Below, one piece after another: positions 44,843-55,169 of a DNA stretch of 64,000 nucleotides. A model generated the notes under the pieces. It was not told the origin of the DNA. It ran no database searches and was given only the letters and a program-made list of their open reading frames with translations. The DNA lies in NCBI GenBank assembly GCA_036346395.1, contig CM070604.1:42063662-42127661 (forward strand), in the 5' to 3' direction. Numbering within the stretch: the first letter of the stretch is position 1; each line of letters opens with the position of its first letter. Source of the stretch: Hsuehochloa calcarea. Lineage: Eukaryota > Streptophyta > Magnoliopsida > Poales > Poaceae. A program made the position numbers and the translations under genes.

Positions 44843-44984
44843 GGCTTGAACATAGAGTTAAATGCACTCGAGATGGACCAGTCACGACGCTCGAGGGGAG
44901 CTCGCCTTCATCAAGGCGTATATAGTTAACACCACCGGAGAGTTTCACGCCGTCGACACTGATGAATGACCTCGAAACAATTGA
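44843..44984 (+). pseudogene. Last exon of the Ulp1-like CACTA gene, decayed
   Basis: It matches exon 7728-7874 of CACTA-1 (GGCTTGAACATAGAGTTAAA at the start, AACAATTGA at the end) after the same TGCTAGCGACAG acceptor. The middle is altered (CAGATCATGCACATT against CAGTCACGACGCT), which breaks the frame. The protease core exons are missing. Confidence 0.75.
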
Positions 44985-45204
44985 TTCAATATTGTAATTC
45001 ACTTTGACTGGTTGTAATTCAATTTGTAACTCTAGCGACAATACATACTTAGAAACATTCTTTTGTAATTGATTTTGAGTTAAATGATCACTTTGAGTTG
45101 TCAACAATTATCTGTGATATGTTTCTGCTTGCTAGTTTTCAGAGAGCATGGCTAGCAATTCCTGAGGCTAGCTGAAAATACGATAAAAATTAATTAGGTT
45201 TAAA

Positions 45205-45415
45205 GACTTATCACATACGGTTCTAACCATGAACCGTCTGTGGTACTACAGAATCACAGACGGTTCGTGGTTGGAACTGTCTGTGATACTACAGAATCAC
45301 AGACGGTTCGTGGTTGGAACCGTCTGTGATAACCGCCTGTTATCACAGACATAAAATTTCAGACGGTTCAAAAACCGTCTGTGATGACTGTTATGAACCG
45401 TCTGTGATAAGTTTA
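45205..45415. repeat. CACTA-2 right subterminal palindromes
   Basis: Facing pairs of ACAGACGGTTC and GAACCGTCTGT with GTGGTTG centres recur at 45207-45243, 45253-45285 and 45297-45330, plus a pair at 45358-45385. The copies are better preserved than those of CACTA-1's right end. Confidence 0.85.
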
Positions 45416-45427
45416 TCTGTAGTAGTG

Positions 45428-47319
45428 TTATCAGATGGGAAAAAATGCAAATCTCAAAGTATATCGACGGAATGAAAATTCAACTATTATAATTTTTTTA
45501 TTACCACACATCAACAACACGAATCTTATAGCACATCTAACGAACAAAAAAGTGACTGTTTTAGCTTTAAAAAGCTGTCGGAAGTTATATAACAATTTTC
45601 TTTATTTATAGTCTCAAGATACAATCTAACTGTAACACAACTTCTATAATAGACTCCAACACGAACTCTCCAACAATATCATCCATCACACCTCCCTATC
45701 CTCCCTACATATGAATGCCCATATATGGCCCGGGTAAACTTGCATACTCACGTACCTAGCATGAATGCAACTCTAGTTTGTGTTAGGTGGTTAATTTATG
45801 CTAACCATTAATCTGACAGGCATTAAACTTGATTTTCACGAATGAGACAGGTTAGTTGATGTGTTATCCTTGCAATGGGGGAACGGGAACCTGTGATCCG
45901 AGTTATTTGATCAGTTTGGGGTGCATTGATATCCATTTGATTCTGGGATGCTAGCAATGGCAATGATAGATATGCCGGATGCAGTTCATTCATGCGCCGA
46001 TCACGCGAGGTGAGTTGCCTTGCGAGCTTTCCCTTATTTATGTGGAGTTCACTTGATACCCCTCGTCTACGGTGCAAAAGTACGTGCTCTAGCACAGCGG
46101 CTACGGAACAAGGTCGCCGCCGTGCAATGAGAAGACGACGTTCGTGTACATGCATGTTGCGCCCCAGCCGCCCAGTGGGGAGGGGAAGAAGCGGCGCCTT
46201 GCACATAAATATTTATCCCAAGACGAAGGCAAAAACATTCACATCATCACATGCCATGGATTAGGCTCGGCCGGCCGTGTCCGTGCCGCTGGGCAGGTCC
46301 AAAGGGCACACCTTTTTGCTACACAGAAGCACTGCTGCAATGCTCAGCAGTCACCACTGTAGCCTTTTCAGTCTTGTGTTTCGAGCTTTTTGAGCGCAGC
46401 TGAATGCCGAGTCAAAGTCGATTGTACGGTATTGCATTGGGTGAACTGCAGATATATTGCATCTGCGTCTGGTAAAAATTGCAAAGTGGCCATGAGGGGG
46501 AAAAACAAAGATTGTGGGCTGCAAATCAACTGAACTGGATTTTGATCATGCAGTTTTCGTCTGTAACCCATGCACCTCCCGACAATCACCGCTGACATAG
46601 GTGGGTTTTGTGACTATTGGGTTTTGGCAGAAGCTTGAGCCTTTCTGCACAGGATACAACTTACAGGACTTTCAAAGAGAAATTTAAGCCTGCTTTGTAG
46701 TAAGAAATATAATAAATTATCCTTAGATTTCTAAAAAGAGGACTTTTTTAGAGGAGCCGAGCCCTCGCAGCTAGGGATCTCGTCATTGCTCTGTCTGCAA
46801 CATAGTAAGTGGCAAAGCCACGATGGAAATGGAAGGGACTTAGAGGCCAAAGTTTCCCGCCCGATCGCCCACGTTGACGACGTAGATCGATCCGTGCATG
46901 GTCGACACTATCAGCCTCGCCCACAAGCTCACAGCTGTACCTATCGGCAGTGGCTGGATGTAGGACAACACGTCAAGAATTTACACGTACATTGTGGCAA
47001 TCACCTCCAGGACTCGGGTTCTGGTTGACCGAATGTGCATATGGCCAGCCACGACCCATCAAAGGGGGCGTGCGACCCAGGTTGCCTCTATTCGATTCGT
47101 TGGCCTTCACGTGGGCGTGCTTCCGACCAGAAGAATAAGACACTCAGCGGCTCGGCACCATCGATCTTCTCTTCAAGCAGAAAAAGAAGCTAATAAATGT
47201 CAGGAGCTACCAAGTAGACTATCTAGTGGCAGCTCGGCGCTATCGAAGGTGGTTGCCGCCGCGGCGGCGCCTCCTGTGTGAATCGCCGGACAACCGATTG
47301 TACTTTGAAAGCAGGTGTA
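45428..47319. other. Intergenic DNA with possible gene-fragment traces
   Basis: No complete gene is seen. At about 46120-46220 (+) a frame reads EKTTFVYMHVAPQPPSGEGK, then KRRLAHKYLSQDEG, which looks protein-like but has no start or recognised family. At 46850-47010 either strand shows open frames with plausible composition but no motif. I would not annotate either as a gene. Confidence 0.35.
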
Positions 47320-47551
47320 TGTTGGAACAAACTAAATAAAAACTTAGTTCTCAAAAGAAACACGTGTATTCAAGAAGAACAAGAGATAATTTGGTACTGC
47401 ACAAGTCACAACTACTTCTACAGTATTTGGACTAAGACTGCTACAATAATCCGGCTCGGTTTACAACAATAGTTCGAACTCGGGATACTACGGTAACAAA
47501 CAACACGAAAATACTAAACAAAGAAACTAATACAGAGATTATTTTCAACAT

Positions 47552-48040
47552 CCCCCTAATCTTTGTATACTTATTTATATTTCGTGTGCTGCCAGTTGGA
47601 CTCAACGTCAACATGACTCCCACACACTCGGCCGAAGACGATGGCACAACTCGAACACGTCTTGGACGCTGCCAGTTGGACTCGACTTCAACTTGACTCA
47701 CACTTACTTGTCCGGAAACGGTGACACAACTCGAACACGTCTTGAACTCTTACTCATTGAGGTAGTTGGTCTCAACTACGACTTACCCAACTCGTACTCG
47801 ACTCAGGATGACGAACACATCTTCTCAACATCCCAAGCTCAACTCTACGGACTGGACTCAGGACGACGAACACATCTTCTCAACGTCCCGGACTCGACTC
47901 AACATCATAACAGTGTTGGTTCATCATTGCTGAGAGTTTCAGCAAAAAGCGCTTTCTCCTTCTTCGGTTTGCGATATTCTAAAACAAAGTGTCCAAAATC
48001 CTCACAACTATAACATCTCACCTTTGTCTTGTCAAATTTT
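47552..48040. repeat. Repetitive interior of the short Copia element
   Basis: GCTGCCAGTTGGACTC occurs at about 47589 and 47669, CACAACTCGAACACGTCTTG at about 47645 and 47725, and GACGAACACATCTTCTCAAC at about 47811 and 47867. The repeats replace the region where pol would begin and are not part of a readable frame. Confidence 0.7.
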
Positions 48041-48732
48041 TAATTCTTGCAGCCTCGGCTACCACCACCATTAGAGCCACCGAAAAAGCCCTCGTCTTTG
48101 CCTTTCGATGATTAGACCTCCCACTCAGCGTGAGTTAACAGCAGGTGCTCATCTTCGCTGCTGCCAAATCCTCATATATGTTCCTCATGCGCCTTCAAGC
48201 GGCCGATCACCTCATCAACCGTCATCACCTTGAGGTCGTCAAACTGCTTAATGGCGGAGACGATTTGTGAAAACTTTCCAGAAACTGCACGAAGGAACTT
48301 TCTCACAATATAGCTCTCTTCCATCTTGTCCTCCAAGACTCGGATCTGATTGACAATGGTTGTCAACCTCATGGCGAAGTCGTCGATCGACTCCGTCTTT
48401 TTCTTGTGCATCCCCCTCGAACTCGCTCTTGAGAGTATATACTCGTGCTTCCTTGACACGATCCGCGCCAAGATGCATCGTCTTCCACGCAGCTTTGGTC
48501 GTCTCCTTTTCAGCCAGTAGGAAGAGCATTTCCTCCGAGATGCCTCCATAGATCGCCGCCATGGCCATCTAATCCTTGCGCACATTGACGTTGTCGTCCT
48601 CGACCGCGTCCCACACTCCCTGAGCTCGCATATACACCTCCATCTTGATTGCCCATACTGCATAATTGTTATTGGTGAGCATCGGATATTGCAACGAAAC
48701 AAAACTCTCCTTCGAACCGCTTGGTTCTCCAT
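47930..48732 (-). pseudogene. Copia gag (UBN2 type) with zinc-knuckle remnant
   Basis: On the minus strand two overlapping frames carry gag: one reads AAIYGGISEEMLFLLAEKET and TKAAWKTMHLGADRVKEARV, then the other SIDDFAMRLTTIVNQIRVLE, KFLRAVSGKFSQIVSAIKQF and VDEVIGRLKAHEEHI. Near 47960-48010 CYSCEDFGHFVLEYRK is a zinc knuckle whose last Cys is replaced by Tyr. These are the capsid-like and RNA-binding parts of Tnt1-style gag. The frame change near 48420 and stops make it non-functional as read. Confidence 0.8.
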
Positions 48733-49052
48733 CCTTCATCATACTCTAATACCAATTGTTGGAACAAACCAAAGAAAAACTTACCCTCGAAAGAAACACA
48801 CGTATTCAAGAAAGACAAGAGATAATTTAGTGATGCACAAGCTTTTCTATTGCTTTGACTCTCAATCTTCTTACAAAATCTGATTACATATGACCCCCTT
48901 TTATAGCCACAACTACTGCTACAGTACTCGGACTAAGACTGCTACAGTAATCCAACTCGGTTTGTAACAGTGGTTTGGACTCAGGCTGCTACAGTACACA
49001 AACGGCACGAAAATACTAAACAAAGAAACTAATACAAAGATTATTTCCAACA

Positions 49053-49800
49053 GTGTATGCCAATTAACATTTTGTCGACAAATTGCTATCGATTTTACAA
49101 AGTAAATGTGGAAGATGTGATATAGGGAATTACACAAAAGAGACATAGATTTTAGATAGGTTCATACATTTTTTGAAGAAAATAACGACCCTACTTCTTG
49201 TGTGTCTGTATTGAATAAAATTACAATGGAGGTACAACGTGCTTAAGATGAACAGAGTGCAACTACTACTATGCTCCTCTCTTCTTCTGCCGTCTGACTG
49301 CTCCTTATATAGCGTCGAAAGGGTAGAAGATATTGCTTACAAGGAGACGCCTTGTCGGTTCCTCGATCTCCCACACGGACAACGGTTATTGTAAGTGAAT
49401 CTCCTTCCTACACACGATTGTTGAGCAGTTATTATCAGTGAATCTCCTTTCTACGCACGATCGTTGAGCGGTTATTGTCAGAGACAGGAAGCGAAGACGT
49501 GTGATTATGTTAGAGAGACAAGAGCACACGTTTTCTTTTAATGATATATTGCGATGGATGTACTATATGATCATATGGTTGGGGCCCACATATCTTGTTG
49601 TGGTATTTGCCCGACCAAGGGTGGTTAATGATCGAGTAGAATTAAGTATGTTCTCTCCACCAGGGGTACACGTGGAGGCTACTGACTTAGTCTTTCTTCT
49701 GAAGTCAATCAATTCATTTATTAATGTTTATTTAATCCTGGTCACATTTCCTAAATAATACAATAGTAATCCTTAAAAAAATACACTAACTCTATTTATT
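49053..49800 (-). repeat. Possible Copia LTR relic upstream of the ATL gene
   Basis: On the minus strand a CGCTATATAAGGAGCAG promoter-like site lies at about 49301-49315, followed by leader-like sequence and a T/A-rich end near 49200, as in small Copia LTRs. A 43-bp unit (CGGTTATTGTAAGTGAATCT and onward) is repeated in tandem at 49383-49425 and 49426-49468, with a partial third copy. Edges and family are not established. Confidence 0.35.
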
Positions 49801-50265
49801 TAAACCCTGCCAAGCCTACGCATCAGCCCGGGCCCGGGCTCTAGTCAAGCTCAAGAGCCGAGGACCAGCTTGTGTAGCCATCTCAAACAAAACACTAGAC
49901 TCCACCTCGTGCGCTCCCACCACTCTACTCCACTCGGACCACTCCCCGCTCCGGCCCTCCCACACGGCTCACAGCAGCAGCCGATTCCCAGAATTCTTTG
50001 GCTCTTGCCCTCCGCTCCCCGTCGTGGCCGCCTGCCCGCCCCCCTGCTCACCCCAACCGAAAGTTCTCGAGGATTTCTTGGTCCCTAGCGCCTCGGACGC
50101 TTCCGGGGTGCATCAAAGCCCGCCGCATTTAGGTGCGACTTTTGCATCTTTTCGCCCGGGATTTTTGTTGGTTTCTTGCAAAGATCACATCTTTGGCGAG
50201 GGGTGGCCTATCGGATCAGACGAGATGTGGGGGTGGTGGCCTTCCGGTCTGAGCTTGTAGAAGAC
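49801..50265 (+). promoter_or_regulatory. Promoter and 5' leader of the ATL gene
   Basis: C-rich sequence with a CCCGGGCCCGGG palindrome (49828-49839) precedes the coding region. I cannot place the transcription start or a clear TATA box. A short upstream open frame sits directly before the main start (see next entry). Confidence 0.5.
50225..50260 (+). CDS. Upstream open reading frame in the ATL leader
   Basis: ATG 50225 to TAG 50260 encodes MWGWWPSGLSL, 11 residues. Its stop lies five bases before the ATL start codon at 50266, in a different frame. If the transcript starts upstream, ribosomes would meet this frame first; such close upstream frames often reduce translation of the main one. 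Its use is inferred. Confidence 0.5.
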   Translation: MWGWWPSGLSL

Positions 50266-51489
50266 ATGGCTAGCGTGGCCTCCTCTTCGCCCGGATCCTT
50301 CGTGGCGACCGCCACCTCTCCGTCCACGCGCTGGTTCCATGGCGGCTTCGTCGTCAGGGACTCCCTCCCGTACGCCAGCGCTGCCCCGCCGCCGCCGCCG
50401 CCACCGCAGGTTCAGGCTACGAGCGGGGGCGGCGGTGGCAAGATTAGCCCCGCGGTGCTTTTCATCATCGTGATTCTTGCGGTGGTGTTCTTTATCTCCG
50501 GCCTGCTCCACCTCCTGGTGCGGCTGCTCATGAAGAAGCAGCACCGCCGCCGAGGGGGTTCGGCGGCTGCGGGAGCGGCGCGGGGCGCGGGAGAGGCAGA
50601 CGCGGCGCTGCAGCGGCAGCTGCAGCAACTCTTCCACCTGCACGACGCCGGGCTGGACCAGGCGTTCATCGACGCGCTGCCCGTGTTCGCGTACAGGGAG
50701 ATTGTCGTGGGCTGTGGCGGCGACGGCGACGGCGACAAGGAGCCCTTCGACTGCGCGGTGTGCCTCTGCGAGTTCGACGCCGAAGACCGGCTCCGGCTGC
50801 TGCCGCTGTGCGGGCACGCGTTCCACCTGCATTGCATCGATACGTGGCTGCTGTCCAACTCGACGTGTCCGCTCTGCCGCGGGATGCTCTTCGCCCCGGG
50901 GCGCACGGCCGAGAACAACCCGATGTTTGATTTCGAGGAGGGGTTTGAGGAAGGGCGGCTGTCAGAGGACTGCGAAGACGGGTTCGGGTTGCCTGGACAG
51001 AAGGCTTTGGATGGGGTGCAGACGCGGGTGGCCGAGAAGAGGGTGTTCCCAGTGAGGCTTGGGAAGTTCAAGAATGTCGGGACCCAGGGCGCCGTTGAAG
51101 GCGGCAATGCCAATGGTGCTGTGTTGAGGAGAGAGGAAGGGGAGAGTAGCAGCAGCAGCTTGGATGCAAGGAGATGCTTTTCTTTGGGCACCTATCAGTA
51201 TGTTTTTGGGACTTCTGAGCTCCAGGTGGCTCTCCAGCCGGGCCGAATTAGAAATGGTGTTGGTGGTGCTACGAGAGCAAGACCTGCTGGGATAAGTTCT
51301 GTCAATGCTGATATTATGGAGGGGAAAAAGATTTGCGCACGGAACAAAGGGGAGAGCTTCTCCGTGTCCAAGATTTGGCAGTGGTCTAATCTGAAGGGCA
51401 AGCTACCTGCTGGCTCAGATGATTGTTCAGAAGCGGGGAGCCTTCCATGGATGAAGAGAGGTGGCACCGGGGATACACCAAACATGTGA
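50266..51489 (+). CDS. ATL-family RING-H2 E3 ubiquitin ligase
   Basis: This intronless gene encodes 407 residues. The frame extends upstream but 50266 is the first in-frame ATG. A proline-rich N-terminal stretch (residues 41-47) is followed by a single membrane span (about 60-86), a basic stop-transfer patch (KKQHRRR, 90-96), the ATL-specific GLD motif (129-131) and a complete RING-H2 domain: C163, C166, C182, H184, H187, C190, C201, C204, with the W194 that contacts the E2 enzyme. The long C-terminal tail has a CFSLGTYQYVF block (304-314) shared with the ATL13/ATL46/ATL47 subgroup, as I recall it. Known ATL proteins are membrane-bound E3 ligases that pass ubiquitin to substrates in defence and development; this one's substrate is unknown. 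Codon use is GC-rich in the first two thirds, as in many grass genes, and the frame is intact, unlike all neighbours. Confidence 0.96.
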   Translation: MASVASSSPGSFVATATSPSTRWFHGGFVVRDSLPYASAAPPPPPPPQVQATSGGGGGKISPAVLFIIVILAVVFFISGLLHLLVRLLMKKQHRRRGGSAAAGAARGAGEADAALQRQLQQLFHLHDAGLDQAFIDALPVFAYREIVVGCGGDGDGDKEPFDCAVCLCEFDAEDRLRLLPLCGHAFHLHCIDTWLLSNSTCPLCRGMLFAPGRTAENNPMFDFEEGFEEGRLSEDCEDGFGLPGQKALDGVQTRVAEKRVFPVRLGKFKNVGTQGAVEGGNANGAVLRREEGESSSSSLDARRCFSLGTYQYVFGTSELQVALQPGRIRNGVGGATRARPAGISSVNADIMEGKKICARNKGESFSVSKIWQWSNLKGKLPAGSDDCSEAGSLPWMKRGGTGDTPNM

Positions 51490-54400
51490 CTCTGTACTGT
51501 GATAGTAGTTAATCTTTTCTCTTGCTAGAGTTTCTCAGTGCTCACTTAATTGCTTACCTGTAGTCATTTTTAGTCTAATTTTTTTCATGTGCCGATTTTG
51601 ATCGGAATGCATTAATCTCATGGAGGGATAACTTTTGGTGGTCATGCCAGCCGTGTATAAGTGTATTGCACCAAGTAGATTGTGATTTCTGGTGCTTGCT
51701 GCTTTGCTTCTGTGATTAATCAGAGTGAAGTTGGCATTAACCTCTAATGTCTTGACTGTTGACATTCTTTTAGTGCAATAGATGAAAAGGCAAATTACTA
51801 GGGTTTTGCTTCAGTAATACACCTTATGGAAACATTTATGAATTTTTGAACTTACTAATTGTGGAGATTAAAACTATCCATTGCCATATAGACAGGTAGC
51901 ATGGACAATCTTTTTGTTTAGAGATAATGCTTAGGCCCAAACCGAACCAACAACCCAAAGACCATGTTAATTTTTTGGTGATTAACATTAAATGGGTATT
52001 TGATCTAGGTTTTTGTTTCAGTTTGGCTGCTGGTGTAGTGGTGTGAATGTATTAAGGCTGAACTGCAATCGATTGAGGACATGTTTTAGATGCATGTCCG
52101 ATAAAAGGGAAGGAAGTGGAGGCTGCTGCGGCAACGATTGAGGTGAGGGTAGGCGGACACTGGATAAGTTAGGAAGAAGGACGAGATTATTGTATGGGTT
52201 TGGAACAGCCTTGATGGGGGTGGGATCTGAGCTCAAATATTTTCAACGCGAGTCATAATCTGATTAATTATTGCAAGTACAAATTTTCCCTTCGATAATA
52301 GCTTTAAGATTCATAAATCTTTTCATATGACAGAGTACTGAAGCAAAAACCCATATTACTATTACGAGCAACTGGTACATAGCAGAATAAACTGTTTATG
52401 CAGCAGTAGAAGGAATCAACTTCTTTAAATTCTCTTCCCGAGCAATATCATTCCATTGAATCATACTTGGCTGTAATCTGCAAATACCTATAGATCTAAA
52501 TTCTTGTATCTAACACTTTTTTCCCTAATGAGCTACTTATAATTTGGCTTTTTTCCTTTTATGACAGTTGTAGTCAGCAATATTGCACATGTTTTTTCTT
52601 CTGTTTTTTTCTACTTTTTTTAGGCCATGGACACTTCAGTGAAATCACTGATGTACACTTGATGGTCCTGATTCCTAATTATTTATGAGGATTGAGGAGC
52701 GCATTTTATAGCTGACAAGCAGAACAACAGTCAATGGTTTAGTCTTGTTTTAGCTTTGTAAATCGAGGTTCATGGTAGATACTGCCAAAAATCTGAATTC
52801 ATGCCAATGGGTGATACTGTGATAGGCTTATGGTATTTCCCCCATTTGCCCATCTGATGCACACAGTGATTGACATCCACAGGAACTTCTCATGATTGAG
52901 CCTGCATTCTTTTATCAATGACTTTAATTATTTAAATTCAAACTAAGCATATTTCTTTTGCCTTTAGTCCGTCAGTCATCTGCTATCTTTCTCAATGTCT
53001 TTTGCTTTGATAAGCACTTTTTGGATTTTACATTCCCACTATCAAGAATCTCTTTACTCTCACAAAAGGAAAGATAGTTTTCTTTATCATGGTAGAAAGC
53101 TAAAAGGTTGTAACAAAGAGGAAGCGTCATAGTGCTTTCCGTCATTCCTGGGCAGCCATAAACCCGTAGTGTTCAAAGTATAGATATTTCAGCTTAATAA
53201 ACGACATTTAATTTTCCTTAGTGTCAATATATTTACAGGTATCACATCCACATGTATGTGTTCTTACCGATCAAATGTAACGTCAGTGCTTCTTCACACT
53301 TCAATTTTTTTATTCCTCCCATTCATAGTTCTATGAGATTGAATTCATGTGCTTTCCTTATCTGTCAAATGTAAGATACACCAATTTGTTGAGATGGACA
53401 CTGACAAGTTGGTAAACAGGAGTTACCACCTTTTGCCTTGGTGCTCCATCTTTGTTGAAGGGTGACCATTCGTTCTTTGTTGGCACTCTTTGTGCTTAAT
53501 GGCATCATTCCTGTGAGAGTCGATATCCAACTAAAAATTATCCTCCTTTTGCTTATTGCGCCTTGGGGTCGTGAGTAGTGGCTCGGCTGAGTGGATCCAA
53601 GTGTTGTCATGATAGATAAGAGAGAGAAAAAAAAGGAAAGGTGCTTAGTGAAGTGGAATTCAGTGTCATATTTGTGCTCTTCAATCTCTTGTGTTATTTT
53701 TAACCAGAAAGCAATAAAAAGTGCCAGCCTCTCATGCCTCCACTAATTAAACAGGTAGCATATGCAAAATGAGCATTTTGCATTGAGATCCATGCATGCT
53801 ACCAAATACACAGCTATTTTAGTGATTAATTAATGCTGATCTAGCACATTATAGTTGACAAGCAGATCTGAAACAGTAGTTGTTTGTTCTGACATCTGAA
53901 ACAGGCAAACAGCTGCTTGAGATTGGTTTTTCAGATCTCCATTTCAAGATTCAGGACAAACCCCAGAGATTCTTTTCATTTCAAGCAGTGTCCGAGTCTC
54001 GGGACCCACAAGCTTCAGGTCCTACTAGTCAAGATCAGACGAGGCAGGTTGGTACTACGAATTACTGTTCTTTATGTGAAAAACGGTGGATACTAGTTTC
54101 AGGCTCTCAGCACGTCCAATGTTTTTTTTTCTCATATGCAGATCTTCATGTGTAAAGGGCAGTTCCAGGCATGATTGAAACGGACAAGAAGAACGGTTGG
54201 AGGCTTGCTATTGAATACTCGTGTCAAGATCATCATACGTGTTCTTGTTTTTCTTTGTCTCACTGTCTTTTATCTCAGTGCTGTCAGAAAGTCAACATCT
54301 CCTTTAGATGACAGTCTTGTGATAATACAAGCAGTAATTAGATGGGACAGTGTAGGCTTTTGGCTGCCATTAACACAAAATAATCAGCTTTTGGATGCTG

Positions 54401-54960
54401 AAATTTTGGTTGCATTCAATCACGATTTTTTTTAGATGGTCAAGAATTCTATTAGTTAGGCAACTTTTGGCTGATTGGCTCGTTCGGCGATACAGCAAAT
54501 TATTCAAACACCACAGATATGGTGCTATTAATTTTCTTGCAACGATATGGTGCCTATTCATTGACACTCCCAAAGTTCACCGTGTGTTGTAAGAGAAAAT
54601 TTAGTTTGTGATACTAAGAGTTTTGTAGGATAAGAAACATCTATCGGATGTGCATATCTTTGTTGTAAAATTCATCCCGAAATTCTTACTATCCCATAAG
54701 GCGCTTTTAGTTTGTGTGATTATTGTCACTAATCTTAACCTGTTCAACTTAAAACGACAATATATCTAGTAGCTAGAGTGTACTAGCCTCATCCCCGTTT
54801 TAGATGCTCGAGCTTTCATTGGGAAATGAAGTAAGGGGGCTAGATTGGCTGGATGTTAACATCAAGAGTTCCCGAACTGCACGGTCCTCTCGCAGTTCAG
54901 CGGCAACACCTGGACAGTGTCACGGCACCTGATTCTTGATTTTTTTTAAAAATAATCAAA
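51490..54960. other. 3' untranslated region and intergenic DNA downstream of ATL
   Basis: The first several hundred bases are AT-rich and probably include the 3' untranslated region and polyadenylation site, which I cannot place exactly. Beyond about 52300 I see no gene. A frame at 53880-54155 (+) has normal-looking composition (KPQRFFSFQAVSESRDPQAS) but no motif; it may be a non-coding exon or chance. No transposon ends were found. Confidence 0.45.
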
Positions 54961-54989
54961 TTTACCTGTATTTTTTTATTTTACAGAAA

Positions 54990-55168
54990 TAATAGTATGC
55001 CGCTCCCCTATTGGGCGACTTGGATCTAGTTACGCAACCATAAAACGACTAGTCTAAGTCACCAAACCGTTGAGCTACACGTGGAGTGTAGTCGTCTGAT
55101 GGTTGAGCGACTTGGATCTAGTCGCCTAACGACTAGGCAATTGATCCAAATCGCTCAACTACTAGACG
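54990..55168. repeat. CGACTTGGATCTAGTCGCC repeat cluster
   Basis: GCGACTTGGATCTAGT occurs at about 55015 and 55108, with several further direct and inverted words (AACGACTAG, CTACTAGACGATT, ACGACTAGTC). The segment is a compact mixture of direct and inverted repeats abutting the chromovirus LTR relic. Confidence 0.65.
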
Positions 55169-55169
55169 A

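Larger units (their letters stand above)
18364..45427 (+). mobile_element. CACTA-2: TnpD-bearing CACTA element with two nested retrotransposons
   Basis: The left end CACTACTACAAAACATAC (18364) and right end GATAAGTTTATCTGTAGTAGTG (45427) match CACTA-1's ends. Subtracting the Copia element (20303-28133) and the chromovirus (31844-43925) leaves about 7.1 kb. The order is left palindromes, promoter, TnpD transposase, GC-rich repeat cluster, internal palindrome array, second promoter, remnant of the second gene, right palindromes. The bases beside the ends are ACA and TTA, so no target duplication is preserved. The termini may therefore have mutated flanks or derive from a recombinant of two elements. 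The Ulp1-like exons present in CACTA-1 have been deleted (junction near 44783). Confidence 0.8.
47320..49052 (-). mobile_element. Short gag-only Copia element (Tnt1-like gag)
   Basis: LTRs at 47320-47551 and 48757-49052 (both TGTTGGAACAAAC...TTCCAACA or TTCAACA), a perfect duplication GTGTA (47315-47319 and 49053-49057), a primer-binding site at 48744-48754 and a polypurine tract next to the left LTR define a complete 1.73-kb element. The left LTR lacks about 64 bp present in the right one. The 1.2-kb interior holds gag only, so the element needs outside help to move. Confidence 0.92.

Noticed and set aside
50176..50265. N-terminal extension of the ATL frame upstream of 50266
   Set aside because: It begins at a non-ATG codon and has no in-frame ATG; 50266 is the first, and the sequence before it does not look like ATL N termini.
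50412..51191. Long minus-strand frame (259 residues) opposite the ATL gene
   Set aside because: It is the antisense shadow of a GC-rich gene; the plus-strand frame has a complete RING-H2 domain and explains the open reading.
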